64,000 bases of DNA from Rhodocollybia butyracea (lineage: Eukaryota > Basidiomycota > Agaricomycetes > Agaricales > Omphalotaceae): assembly GCA_015501585.1 (NCBI GenBank), contig JADNRY010000112.1, positions 62,001 to 126,000 of the forward strand, written 5' to 3'. The notes below the pieces were generated by a model, which was given only the letters and a program-made list of their open reading frames with translations, ran no database searches and was not told the DNA's origin. Position numbers and translations under genes: made by a program. Of the stretch, positions 21,815 to 33,370 are shown one piece after another (within the stretch, counting starts at the first letter, position 1; every line of letters starts with the position of its first letter).

Positions 21815-23188
21815 ATGAGTACCCCACCACCTGTTGAGCTCGAGCAGCTGAACGCTGCGTTTTCCGAAAAGTGCTCGAAATCTTATAATGTCTGTTTTAA
21901 TAATTCTAGCATATACGAAGCAGGCTTTCAGGCGAAGAAAGAGAAGAACGAGGACAAAACGGTGTTCTTCGAATTCAAGCTGGGATTAATGGTCGCACTT
22001 TTCGATGGTCAGGATTCTGTTGATGAATTAATGTTCCAAAGTTGACTTTATCCAAAGGACATCATTCCGAAGAATTGTCGGAGTACGCATCCCAAACACT
22101 TCCTGCCTTCCTTTGCGCTCGCATCGAGACAACCTTGGCTGAAAGAAGCTGCAGTCTTGGAGATGCTGTCACGGAGTCCTTTATCAAAGGCATCGAGGAC
22201 TATGATCGCTCGCTGCTGCAAGATGGTGTTATCAACGAATTTCCGCAAAAAGATCAGACCGACTGGTCAGATCTAAAGTGGCAAAATCAGGATGAAGTGT
22301 GGCTTGTGCTGGGCTGGTTAAGGGAGCACCCAAAGTTCCAGAGGGCTCGTTATGCCGTTGCTGGAACGACAGCCCTAATTGCCTTCATCGACAATGCTAA
22401 AGAAAATATCTGGGTGGCGTCGCTTGGAGATTCTGATGCATGTTAGTTTTTTTCTTCTCCTTAGCATACACCGTCTCAAAATAGCAAAGTTTTAGGACGG
22501 AAAAAGGATACATTGATTTGGGATGTAACACGCTTAAGTGACTTTCATAATGGCAGCAACCCCAAAGAAGTTGAAAGGCTTAAAGCGGAACATCCGGGGG
22601 AACCTCCAATCATCCGTCATGGACGTGTACTTAGCGATCTTGCTGTTACACGAGGTCAGTTATCATACTCTGATTTAAACTTGTATCCACTGAGATCGTC
22701 GTTCGTTAGCGTTGGGTAATCACCAGCTCAAAACTCCTCTGCCTTTTGCGCGATACATTCTTGGAGCTATCTGGCCTACACCTTTTATCCCTGAATTCTT
22801 CGATGAAGAGGTAGTTAAACTGGGCCATACAAATCCCCCATATATCTCTGCCACTCCTACAGTCTGCCACCATTCTCTTAAACCTGGGGATGTTCTTGTT
22901 CTTTCCTCTGATGGATTGGCTTATGAATTGCGGGAATTTTCAGAGGAGGATAAATTGTTAGCGGTGGTATCCCTCGCTACTGCCACCACTATGACTTCAT
23001 TACCCCAGAGGAGCACGGTATGGTCGGAGAAACTTAGGCATGGGTTTATTGCCTCTGCTGAAGGTGATAATCCTGCCGAGTATTTGATCAAAAATGTCTG
23101 TTTTGGGACGAACTTGGAGCAAATGGCGGAGGTAGTCAAGCCATTGCGACGACGGGATGATATTTCGGCATTGATACTGTTTCTGTAA
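21815..23188 (+). CDS. PP2C-type (PPM) protein phosphatase, 406 aa
   Basis: Exons 21815-22007, 22058-22441, 22490-22654 and 22710-23188; introns of 50, 48 and 55 bp (GTCAGG...AAAG, GTTAGT...AAAG, GTCAGT...TTAG). Joined, the frame is continuous. PPM family members are Mn/Mg-dependent Ser/Thr phosphatases. Motifs in order: ALFDGHH (DGHGG motif, residues about 62-67), TTALIAFID and WVASLGDSDAF (centre), LAVTRALGNH, PGDVLVLSSDGL, and RRDDISALILF at the C-terminus. The metal-binding Asp residues in FDG, SSDG and RDD are present; HH replaces HGG and GN replaces the usual GD of the TRAxGD motif. Resemblance to mitochondrial pyruvate dehydrogenase phosphatase-like fungal proteins is possible but no targeting peptide is evident. 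Intact and probably functional. A decayed copy of its 5' end lies in both palindrome arms. Confidence 0.85.
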
Positions 23189-23864
23189 ATCTTCACTTTA
23201 ATTTCAAGTCTTGCTTGCGACCCTTCACTTGATATCTTCTTTCGTGGATCGGTGCCAGTGGTTTTATTTGACCAATCTTTGACCGAAACATATTCTTTCA
23301 ATTTGTAGACGAAGGAAGATAATGCATACCACCGAGACACTGCATTGACGAAGGTAGAAAACGGGTACTTGGAAATCTTTCCTGAAGGCCAGCACATGGC
23401 AGATGAGATATTTGTGAATATTTGTGACCTTTAGGCTTTATATACGTCGAGCGACTCCGCACAAATACGGAGAGAGATGAATGTACGATGGGGGCTGTTT
23501 ATCCTATAATCGATACTTACTAATGTGTTGAACCGAGTTGCGAGAATTATCTTACGATAGTTTCCTGTTAACTTCAATTCAGCAATAACTAAATAAGCAT
23601 GGCTACATACAAAGCTTCAGATTTTAAAACTCACTGTGACTCACTGTGCTGCACACTTATGAGCATCGGTTCCATGGATCACTAACTGACTTGAGCTTAG
23701 CAGCGCTTCATCTATATTGACTCCCGGGACTGTAAATAATGAACAGTACATTAGCCAACCATGAGCTACTTTGACAGAAGCAGAGAAGGAGGAAAATAAA
23801 CAAAGTAAACTCGGCCAATCCGCCTGTGTCATCATACTCGAAGATATGGCCATATCCTAAAACC
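23189..23864. other. Intergenic region downstream of PP2C
   Basis: The 3' flank of the phosphatase gene. Nothing recognisable; short frames on both strands lack family features. Confidence 0.5.
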
Positions 23865-25165
23865 CCTTCTTCAATTCCATATCACACAGTATACCACTGT
23901 GTTTCGAAGGGGGATCTGCGGCACGAGCCTCGATGGTAGCTGTAACAGCCTATTAGCACTCAAGATCTGAATGAGAAGCATGGAAGGCAACGAACCTAAT
24001 CCCATTTTCACTGCGCTCTGGTTGCGTTCTTTCTTCGATCCATTGAAGGTAGGTTGCCTTCCAGGATAACCCAACGATCGTCGCTTCCAGGAGTTGCGAT
24101 TGTCGGCCGAACGTTTTTCTTCAGCCACAATCCGGCTATGGAGCCACAATCCGACCTCTCCATATCCGAGCAAACAGGACGGAAGAGCGACAAGGAGCAT
24201 CGTTGTATCGCCTGTTAACCAATTATTTAGATCAGCCTTGGAAATGGACTCAGGACGAACGTCGACGTTTGAATGCTTACCTCTCCCAACGTCAATGATA
24301 TATGCTCCATAGAGGCACTGGGGTTTGCGTCAACAGTGTCTCTTCACAAACACCAAAGGTAGCGGAGAACAGGGTATCGGCGTTGATTAATGACTTCCTC
24401 GAGAACGTTGGGTACCGTCTGCATGGCCGAACTGATAGCGGAGAAGGAAGAAGATTTCGCTGTGAGGAAACGATAAGACAAGAGTGGGCATGCGACTCAC
24501 GCATCCGCCCGGCATACTAGTATCCCGAACACATTTCGTAGAGCATGATCTAGGTGGTTTTGCGAATGAAGAGCGATGGTAGAGGGTACGGCCGGTACAG
24601 GTTTGTAGGTGTGATTCTGGGAAGGAACAAATCAGCCATAAGGTGGAGTAATGACGAAGAAAAGGGTTTACCTCAGCACAAGTAGCTGTCACATCGAAAG
24701 GAAATGATTTAGTGGCTCCTGTCCGTGTCCGATAGTTGAATCTGCGGTCTCGATTCCGAGGTGAGTGTACCGCTTTGCGAAACGGACAGTGTCTGCCACT
24801 GTATATGTATTAGACAAGGATTAGGGAAGCCACAATTCGACACGTACGATCGGAGCATGAACCCAGCCTAGCCGCAATCGCTGCACTGAGTGTACACCCT
24901 AGCCATGAGTACTGGTTGATTCGATACGAGGACGGCAGAGGATCATAGTCCGCCTCGCTCCTGTACTTCGAATTCCAGAGCTTTAATGCAAAATATCCAC
25001 AATCACTTCACAGCAAGAGACCAGAACCATCGCTACCCGTCCCGCAATTGACGTAGAGAGCCTCCATATTTCCCTCATCGCTCATAAGTAACCCATCTCA
25101 GACGACCACAATATCTGAATGAGCCCGCGCTACTCGGCGAACATCATCATCTACGAACGCAGTGA
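23865..25165 (-). pseudogene. THI20-like gene remnant 3 (TenA + ThiD tail)
   Basis: The TenA part shows MLLVALPSCLLGYGEVGLWL (24130-24200), GLGSLPSMLLIQIL (23950-24000) and upstream pieces around 24340-24500, with frame changes between them. The ThiD tail is at 24660-24860 (GCGAAACGGACAGTGTCTGCC). A short ThiD stretch up to about 25165 is then cut by unrelated kinase-like sequence. The intron site GGAACAAA (24613) is the empty site for the MITE of remnant 2. Pseudogene. Confidence 0.7.
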
Positions 25166-25431
25166 GATGCCCACAGCTTTAGAGGCGAACGAGAATAGAT
25201 AGTGTACGCTGCAACTTCACATGGAAATTCTCCATGCTGGTAGTTGTGATAGCTTTTGTAGACAACTGGATGATGATTGAGAAAACCCCGATAAACATCT
25301 GCCCGCTCGCCATGTTGCAGAAGATGGCTAAATACAACTTGCTTCATCGCCAAGCTAGAACCTGAGACACTGGATGCAGGTTCATGTGATTTACCATGAT
25401 ATATGTTGAATATATGTGAAAATCCCACCAA
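25166..25431 (-). pseudogene. Fragment of a kinase-like N-lobe
   Basis: The minus strand reads VVFSHLLQHGERADVYRGFL and HPVVYKSYHN, which resembles a glycine loop (HGERADVYRG) followed by the VAIK-type Lys strand (VVYKSY). It ends at EVAAYTIYS, near where the alphaC helix should run, and joins ThiD remnant 3 at about 25165. About 90 residues remain; no catalytic loop. Assignment by motif look only. Confidence 0.4.
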
Positions 25432-25439
25432 GTGGGAAT

Positions 25440-27889
25440 CACATGATTTTTGATGCTTTTGTTGAAATTATTGTAAAATTATGTTAAAGCCAAGGCATAT
25501 AGATTTATCATTAAATACATATAATAGGCAAAAGTCATACTTAAGACATGGTGGAAACATAGTGCTCCCAGTCAATATATAATGCTTGTATGCCATCTGT
25601 GTGTTGTACAATATACAAAAAGCATATGAAAAAGTTATGCAAAACATCGGCATGTGCCTGAACCCCCGCCATCGAAGCTCCTAAGGTATCGGACCCATAT
25701 ATTGCAGGCGCACTACTTCTACTGCGGTCCTATAGTTGATTTCCACTTGAATATGGAGTCATTTTACTTATTACTCTAGTTGCACTTGCTCTGCACTCTA
25801 AAAGATGATAAAACTGAACATCCTCTAGAACTACCGCTTAGACGCGAATATAAATGTATCTAAATCTCTAAGAAGGCAATACAGACAACTTAATTATAAA
25901 TCTAAGATTCTGTAGCCTCTTGCGGCCTACATGTATGAGTATTTGCCTTGACATTTAGTAAAATTGACTACCTCGGGCGCATTTTCCAGTGAAATAAATT
26001 GCGTATAGAGGATTGAGCTGTTTTCGACTCTTTGTAGCTATGTCTAAAATGTAGGGCCAATTTTATATTCACTTAAATTTATGATGTTGAAAAGTGTACG
26101 AAGACTGCCATATTTATAGTTACACTTTGTGTTTAAGACTCGAATGGCTGTGGTTCAACAATGTGCGAAGCGATGCAATAAAAATTATATACAGTGTCTC
26201 GTTACATCTGGTAGAAGATACCCACAATGAAAAAACAACTTAAAACTTCTTAGATTAACCTTGCTCAACGTCACAAGCATTGAAGTCAAGTCTCGGAATG
26301 GCGGGCCGTGCTCCATTGCAGCTCTTAAGTTGTTTTCATGTACGAATTCATGCTTTTGTAAGGCAAGGAGGCTAAACGATATATTTCGCAGGTAGCTACG
26401 TATCAAGTCCTGACCCTTTAAGAGTATAAAATAAGTTTTAAACCCATTTCCCAGTGTCCTTCCTCACGAGTCATGTACTTTCTCTTCAACCTCTAGCAGA
26501 CAATGAGGCATGTTACTTTTCCTTTGTTTGAATGACCCACCTAATGGGAGCTACTTTACCGGTTACCGCATGAACGAGTCATAGCAAGTTTCCCTCTTAC
26601 CAGGAGCAAAAAGTACTGCACGTCCTACATGAGGTCAGGGCCGAAGTGCCCCCAGCGGTTATCAACTCTTTTTCCAGTGAATGTGCTGCCAGTTGTAAGT
26701 CAGAAACGAGTTTGGCTGCCTCCTCTGCGCATTGAGAAATGCTTGAGTCTCTCCATGGGTAATGATCCTACTAGTATGTGGTAGTTTGTGTCAACTAGCG
26801 AGTCGGAACGCTGTCAAAACGAACGAAAAATGTTACTCACTGCAGTACCATTTTGACGAGAGTAGATTCCCAATATATGTCTGGTTTTTTCTGCGCTGGG
26901 ACAGTGTTTCAGCAATGCTTCCTAGCGTTGTATCTTATGATTTTTCTTATCTTGTGGTTTTCCACATTCCCAATTTTGTTTCTGCGTATTAGATTGAGCC
27001 GGAGATATGAAGTTGGGTTGTGAAGTTGCTGGCAAGGGTGAACCATGACAGAAGAGGACCGGATGTGAAAGGAGAGGATGAATTAGGTGAAGGAGAGTGT
27101 GTTATCTTTTATTGAGGTCGTCGTGCAAGCATTCAGTTGATATCACATAGATAAGCTCACTGAAAAAAGTCAAAAACCTTCTGGATTAGATTAGATATGT
27201 ATATGCTGACACTCCAAGGCGCTTGGCTACATGTCCGTGCGTTAGCTGTTCAGAAGGAAATCAAGAGAATAAGAAAAAATTCATTAAATAAACAGAAGTG
27301 ACATGCCGCAAGCATCGCGTAGCCTGTTTCTCACATTCCCAAGGTAGGCTACGATCTGCTATGATACACTTAGCGCCATGTAAGCAAAATGCAAAAAAAC
27401 AAACCTTAGCCTCAAATACAGCTCAGCAGCCATTTCGAATTCCCAGGGCGCGAGTACTCAAAAGCCTGCGAGCGCACGAGGCAGAGGTGCCTCCAATGCA
27501 TCCTTGGCTATAGAAAAAAGAGAAATCAGATACTAAAATTCCAAGGCCGAAAGCGCCAGGGCCAAGCCTGTTGTTCATAACGGGCGGGCTGCAATTGAGA
27601 AATAACAAGTCGGCTTGGCGGGACAGTAGGCGGGCAGCCCAGATAAGACTTAGCGCCTTGGCAATTATTTGAAACGTTATCGTGCCGGCTTTATGTAGCT
27701 TACATGAAGGTCCTATGGACCTTCTGGACTCTTTCCTTATAGATAATAGTTAGAATTATTCAAGGAAATACTCGCGATGTAGGGAAAGTCTCAAATCCAG
27801 GGGAGGGGGCCTGGCATGTGGGGCCCATCTTACCAGGCTTACATCTTTTGACAGGTGTGATGTCGAGGTGATACATTCCTAGAATGGAC
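25440..27889. other. Gene-poor 2.4 kb, AT-rich in its first half
   Basis: No supported coding region. Positions 25440-26450 are strongly AT-rich with scattered short frames. A short inverted repeat GAAGGTCCTATGGACCTTC lies near 27704. Duplicated sequence begins at 27890. Confidence 0.5.
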
Positions 27890-28616
27890 AGAAAGTCATC
27901 CCGCCACCATCTCTTGTTCTTTATCGCCCACATATCAATATATCAATACCTACAACAATGCTACCCATTCGTCGTCTTTCTTTAGATTGTGGCATGTGTT
28001 TTGTTCTGATTGTCTTTTTTCTTCTACAGGCATGGCACCACCTCAAATAAGTTCAAAGTGTTGTGCAGACACCTAGCACCAGCGCTCGTGATACGGCCTC
28101 TTACCAGTCAAGTGGATGTCCGCTTGTGAACGCCAAAAAGAAGAGATAAACATGCAAGGGAGAAAGAGGTAGACAAAGACGGAACATTAGTGGCGGAAAC
28201 GTGCAACTCAGACCATCTCTGGAGTTCCAGAGGTTTGTCTTCCTTTCTTCCTGAGGCCTGAACACCACCTAATCCGAAGTTTCCAACGTATTCTCCAGTC
28301 ATCCACTTGGCCAACACCCAGCAAACGTCAAATGAAGCCAACAAAAACCCGCCCCCATAACAGCCCTTTCAATCTCTACGCTATCGACCACCAATACCTA
28401 TGCGAGATTTATTTCCCCACTGGCAGTATACCGCTTTCTTCAATCACTCGAAGTGTCCTCAGATCCGCGCCACATTCAAACCCACATCCTCTCCCCAAAA
28501 ATTGAAATCGAACCCCAATCCCAAACCCCAGCCCCCCAACTCATGAACCCACAACACACAGTTCATACCCCCTCGAGCTTACACATCTCCCATGTAAACC
28601 AGATGTTCTACCGCGA
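27890..28616. repeat. Segmental duplication, block 1 (pair of 10147-10877)
   Basis: Second copy of the block described at 10147. This copy continues uninterrupted through the unknown gene to 28957, so it is closer to the ancestral arrangement. Confidence 0.85.
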
Positions 28617-28870
28617 TGCCGAAAAGGCGTTTTTCGTGACCAGGTATAGCGATGATGTGTCGATGGTGGGCAGGTTGCCTGGCTTGTGAGCTGGGGGTGG
28701 CGGTAGCGAATACGAGAGGGCAGGAGTCGGCGAGCGAGTTACATTTGAGTCGGGGGTTGATGCGGATGCAGAGGCTGGGGAAGCGACGAAGCTTTTCGAG
28801 GGGTACATTTTGTACAATACCATTCTCGTTCGCCGGCTCTTCTCACTTTCTCGGGGAACAAGAATAGATC
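28100..28870 (+). pseudogene. Unidentified short gene family, copy 3 (best preserved)
   Basis: A basic block (as in copy 2) is followed by a candidate intron ending at about 28302. The second part runs from 28453: SSDPRHIQTHILSPKIEIEP, SLHISHVNQMFYRDAEKAFF, VTRYSDDVSMVGRLPGL, then a TGA (28687-28689). In the same frame after the stop come GGGSEYERAGVGERVTFES, EAGEATKLFEGYILYN and LFSLSRGTRIDQV. A single stop interrupts an otherwise open frame of some 140 codons. No domain recognised. Confidence 0.55.
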
Positions 28871-29036
28871 AAGTATCCTTTCTAGAGTTTCGCTTGAGTT
28901 AGCCCAGCTTCAGAGTTCAGGATGGTCTTAGGGTTAGTTTTGTACGTGACTGTTCTTCGTTCCTAGTTTCTTCTCAGCGTTCATGGAACAAGGACAGACG
29001 GACTGTGCATCTCCAATCGTTTATGTTGACACTGGA

Positions 29037-29419
29037 CATCAGGAAAAGCCATTTTTGCCTAGGTGACCCCAGAGTGGCCTAAAGCAAACTAGGTGACCTA
29101 TAAATCCTATGGCATCCTAGGAATTTGGGCTCGTCCCTTGCCAGTCAAGGCTCTTGAGGATTCCCTAGGCAAGCCTAGGTCTGCCCAGGTTTGCCCAGGT
29201 GCTCCTGGGAACACCTGGGGAACACCTGGGCAAACCTGGGCAAACCTGGGCAAACCTAGGCTTGCCCTGGGTTTGCCTAGGATACCCTAGGGAATCCTCA
29301 AGAGCCTTGACTGGCAAGGGATGAGCCCAAATTCCTAGGATGCCATAGGATTCATAGGTCACCTAGTTTGCTTTAGGCCACTCTGGGGTCACCTAGGCAA
29401 AAACGGCTTTTCCTGATGG
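29037..29419. mobile_element. Fold-back MITE, 383 bp, almost fully palindromic
   Basis: Ends CATCAGGAAAAGCC / GGCTTTTCCTGATG; inverted similarity continues through nearly the whole element, with CAGGTTTGCCCAGG-type repeats in the middle. A 2-bp duplication GA (29035-29036, 29420-29421) is inferred from the empty site at 12331 (CTGGAAGG). RNA from it would make a long hairpin. No frame. Confidence 0.9.
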
Positions 29420-29844
29420 AAGGATTTTGATCTCGTTCGAAGTACATCCCACGTCTGGATATCTATTATCTATAAACCACGACTGATTTTGGATGTAGCG
29501 GGATTGAGAGTAGTTGGTTCTGGAATGAAGGAGTACAGGTATAACAGTATGGGTGATGTTCGATGTGCTTTTGGATCTGTGATAAGTATCGTGTTTGTAT
29601 AAATTTTGCTATTCGACTTTGCTATTTTAGTACCTGGCGCTGCTACAGTGCTCCTTCGTTATTTAGTTATGTCTAAAGTAGACTGTAAATTTTTGTTCCA
29701 CCGATTCGTGCGATGGCGGTTGAAAAACCTTGAGACCGAATACGCCGTATATAAACCTTTCAAAAATTCTGTTATCCTCTTCGATTCGACAGACTTAGGC
29801 AACCAAAACAAGATTATAGAATACTAAGAGAACAAGACAGATAC

Positions 29845-30383
29845 GCAAATGCAGTCCCCACAAACTTTACATAAGCGTTGCATAACGCTCTCACAGCAAT
29901 TAGCCGATATATTTGGGCTACATCATCAGTAAGAAGCACTACTTTAGTGTAGTGGTTATCGCGTCATGCTTGTTGTAATAAGCTTGAGGCTCGCTGTTCA
30001 ATTCTCGCTTTCAGCAATTTTTTTCTCCGTTATACAACTTTGCTAGCTAGCCGCTAGCGTTAGGTTAGGTTAGGTCAGGTTAGGCGTTAGGGTTTTTACG
30101 CCCGCGCGCAGTGCGGGTTGTTTAGGGTTCGGGGTTGGGTCAGTTAGGGTTCGGGGCTGGGTCAGTTAGGGTTCGGGGTTGGTTGGTTAGGGTTCGGGCT
30201 AGGTTTAGGGTTAGGCGGGGGTCCAGGGGCAGCGCCCCCGCTTTAGCGTTAGGGTTGAGAATATATACCAGGCCGGAGGCCTCTCAGTTAAGATTAAAAG
30301 CCTGAGCGTGCAATTAAGCGCCAGGATCATAGCCACGGATTGTTATGTAACGCTTATGTAAAGTTTGTGGGGACTGCGTTCGC
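29845..30383. mobile_element. MITE with 9-bp target duplication, tRNA-like and telomere-like content (539 bp)
   Basis: Terminal inverted repeats start GCAAATGCAGTCCCCAC / GCGAACGCAGTCCCCAC and run about 45 bp. The flanking GACAGATAC occurs at 29836-29844 and 30384-30392; the empty site near 12745 has it once. A 9-bp duplication and long TIRs suggest a Mutator-like origin; an 8-bp hAT reading cannot be excluded. Inside are a tRNA-like segment (29940-30016), TTAGGTTAGG and TTAGGGTTCGGGG repeats (30055-30220), and a GGGGGTCCAGGGGCAGCGCCCCC hairpin region. Confidence 0.85.
29940..30016 (+). tRNA. tRNA-like segment (degenerate), inside a MITE
   Basis: An A box TAGTGTAGTGG (29945-29955) and B-box-like GTTCAATTC (29996-30004) are at tRNA spacing, with an anticodon-arm-like GCTTG...TAAGC and a terminal CA. 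The loop is 6 nt instead of 7 and the acceptor stem pairs poorly, so I regard it as a tRNA-derived pseudogene with possible Pol III promoter activity; anticodon not assigned. Confidence 0.5.
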
Positions 30384-30419
30384 GACAGATACCAATGTAT
30401 TTCTAAGCGAACAGGCAAA

Positions 30420-32083
30420 TTAAACCTGAATTCCATTCGTCCCAGCAACTACCACTCTCAATCCCTCCTTGTCTAGAACCCATAGCGGTTTATAGACTTC
30501 CGCATCAACCTCTCGCCAATCAAACTTGAGAACGACCGACCGTATGCAGTCTCTACCCATCGCAAACATTTTCGCAGAAAGATCTGAACCAGGTCTAAAC
30601 CACCGTGATTCGACCATGCTAACGAAGGCGGAATCATCGAATGTTCTGGTATTGTGGTGGCAATCCAGGTGAAGAGTGTGCAGTTTCGGAACTAAGGAGA
30701 TGAAAATGGATTCATGCTGGATTAAGCTTGAGATGAGGTGTGAAGTGATTGGACCGTGGTGACTCTGTGGATTGGGCGATATGTAGTCATTAATTTCGAG
30801 ATGGAGTAGAGAAGGTATGACTCGAAGGACTGCGATAAGGTCCGAATCAGAGAGGGATACATTGCGGAGGGTGAACGTGGAGATCATACAAGATGATCGG
30901 GATATGAATGAGATAAAATTCCCTGTCGACCAAGGATATGGTTCAATCCAATTGCTCTCTAACACAATCGCCCTCAAGGAAGGTAAGGCAAACGACAATA
31001 ACACCATTTCCATGTATGACAGTGAATAAAACACATCCCCTGCCTCGATAACAAGTGATGTTATGTTGGGCCACATGTAACATGCACCATACTCCAGATC
31101 ATTTTCCCAACCCTGGAGTTCAAGAGATTTGACGGAAGGGCATCTTTGTAGCACTTCCACCAATTTGGAGCGACTATACCGGAGATTTAGATGACGAAGT
31201 TGGTGGTATGGAGCTTTGGAAGGAAGTATCTCGCTAGTGGCAAGTGCACAAAGTTCGAGCATGTCGAAGCAATCCAAGTCATTATCTCAAAAGGAGAAAG
31301 ATCCAACTCTGTAAGTGAAGAAAAATGCAACCCGGACAGTATTGCGTGGTATCTGAGCGATGAGTGACAACTAAGCTTGAATGTTCTCCAGCGGTGAGCG
31401 TGCTGTGTGAGGTAGATAAGCGAAGGAAACTCTGTTCCGCGATCCAGTATACCCGGCAGATACATCGTAGCCCGTGTACCCGATATAGACAGTGCAACCC
31501 GCAATGGACAATCACCCGATTTTTCCAAATATCGAGCGACAGTATCGGTGAAACCAGCTAGGGCTTTCACTTGGTCAGATGAGACAGCCTGTATTTCCAC
31601 CTTTAGGTTAGCCCACAAACTAGGCGACGACAATGTAAGCGTATGCCAACGTGAGCATACTGAGCTGATTGCCATTGTAGGAAGGTAAGTTATGACGGGA
31701 GATGTGAGTTTGGTGGGAGGCCTCCACTCTGGAAACGATGGGTAGCTCTGGAGGAGATTTTCTTCGCACACGTACTGGAAGATATGCAGCAAAACTTCAT
31801 TTGACAGCTTCCGCATCGGAGACAGCAAAGAGTGTAGCTGATCCCGCTGGATCACGAGCCGTTGTTTTTGCTTTTGGAGGCGAGCTATCTCAGAATCATG
31901 ATCTTCGATATCTTTATCCGCTAGAGCCAGCATCCGTTTGAGCTCTTCTGCTCGCTCTGGGAGAACTACGAATGGCCCAAATTCCGATCGAAGTTTGTCG
32001 ATTATATCAGCTTGTTCCGCAGAGCTTAGGCTTATGCGTATTTTCAAGGGCAGAGCGCATGATGGTGAATCCAGTGAGGCCAT
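30420..32083 (-). pseudogene. F-box-like/LRR protein, copy D, single frameshift
   Basis: The best preserved member. Start MASLDS at 32083 (the frame upstream to 32155 is open but the family start is here). Residues about 15-80 form a coiled coil (EQADIIDKL, KDIEDHDSEIARLQ), followed by an F-box (LSPMRKLSNEVLLHIFQYVC, SSVCSRWHTL), then LRR-like strands. At 31290 the frame shifts by one base (LSPFE to DCFDMLEL), then continues open to GTNGIQV at 30420. About 550 residues if restored. Copy A has the extra bases at this point, so this is a one-base loss. Confidence 0.85.
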
Positions 32084-32429
32084 AAAATTGAATAAGCGCG
32101 CATGCAAACGGCCCGATAGAAAGACTAGCGCCAAAGCAATACCTTTTCCGCTCAACCCGCCAAAAACTTCAAAATAGACCGACAGGATGCCAAAAAAACA
32201 TTCGAGTCGGGCTATGTGACACTATAAGCTTGGACTCATCGAAAGCATACATATAATAATGAAGGCCAACGAGTCCTAGTCGCCAGTTGCCATCAACAAC
32301 TTTTGTTTTTTGTCGCCCACCATCAACTTCTCAAAATCTCAATATCAATGCTTACGATAATCTTACTGGTTTGTTCTCTTCCTATCGGGGCCTGTGCTTT
32401 GGTCTAACTGGCTGTGTTCTCTTTTTTTC

Positions 32430-33370
32430 TACAGATACGGTGAACCCCAGCCCGACGAAACGATATCAAGCCACCCTGGGTCCCCGAAACCCGTTATCGT
32501 ACAATGCCCGTGACGAGTAGCTTGGTCGTCGTTACAGTACTGGAAAAGCTAGCGAAAATAAATGCGTGTCAGAAGAAGAAAAATAGCGGCGTTGATCCGA
32601 CAGACCTTTATCGAAACAATAATCATAGACACTCTTTTTATTCGATACCTTGGGACTCGGGAGTTCCAACGACGACGATTCTTCTGCTTCACGAAAGAAG
32701 GCAACACACACAACCAAAGGTATGTCTTCCTTAATAATCACCTAACCCAGAGTTTCTAATGTATCTACAGTCATGCACTTGACCGGTACCCAGCTTATCC
32801 AACCATTCCCGAACATTCTCCTACATGTCATGTGCCGCCCAGACCTATACGAGATCTACTTTCCTTCGGTCGCTCAGAACTTCAACATGAAGCTCTCTAC
32901 CGCTTCCGCTGACATTTTTCGATACGCCCGGGCTATCTGGCACATCCAAACCCACAGTCCTCTGATACATCCGCTCCCCAACTCAGACCAAAACCCAATA
33001 CACCACTATCTTCCTCCACACCACGACACCACAATCCACTGTCCCTATCCCCTCGAATTCACTCACGTATCTATCGTAAAACAGGTGTTCTACCGCGATG
33101 CTGAAGAAAGCGTGTTTTATGACAATTATTGATAATGAGTCGATGGTGGGGAAATTGTTTGGGTTTAGCATCGGATTATGGGAAGGGGTGGGAATCGGTG
33201 GGAGATTCATACGCGTTGAGTTTCTGAGAGGCGCGGGGAGGAGAGCAAAGTCTTTGAGGGGTTGTGGGTGGTGTAGTGCAGAAAGTACGAAAGAATGGGT
33301 TATGGGCAGCGCGGACGTTGGGTCTATGTTTTGGGCGGCGAGATGAGGCCTTGAGGTCTTTGCTCCGCAA
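32430..33370 (+). pseudogene. Unidentified short gene family, copy 4, diverged
   Basis: A frame at 32773-33132 has CRPDLYEIYFPSVAQN, HCPYPLEFTHVSIVKQVFYR and DAEESVFYDN. It lines up with QVFYCDAERR of copy 1 and QMFYRDAEKA of copy 3. The continuation (FGFSIGLWEGVGIGGRFIRV) is in another frame. A possible intron ends near 32771 (CTACAG). It lies just upstream of F-box copy D, tail to head as in copy 1. Confidence 0.5.

Larger units (their letters stand above)
28957..31137. repeat. Segmental duplication, block 2 (pair of 12241-13495)
   Basis: Same sequence as 12241-13495 plus two inserted elements (29037-29419 and 29845-30383). After 31137 this copy continues into the complete F-box gene, while copy C has a deletion. 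Confidence 0.9.

Noticed and set aside
25440..26500. AT-rich stretch as a mitochondrial DNA insertion
   Set aside because: No mitochondrial gene, tRNA or rRNA sequence could be recognised.
30055..30220. TTAGGG-like repeats as a sign of a telomere
   Set aside because: The array is short, degenerate and enclosed by the TIRs of an element with a target duplication; sequence continues on both sides.
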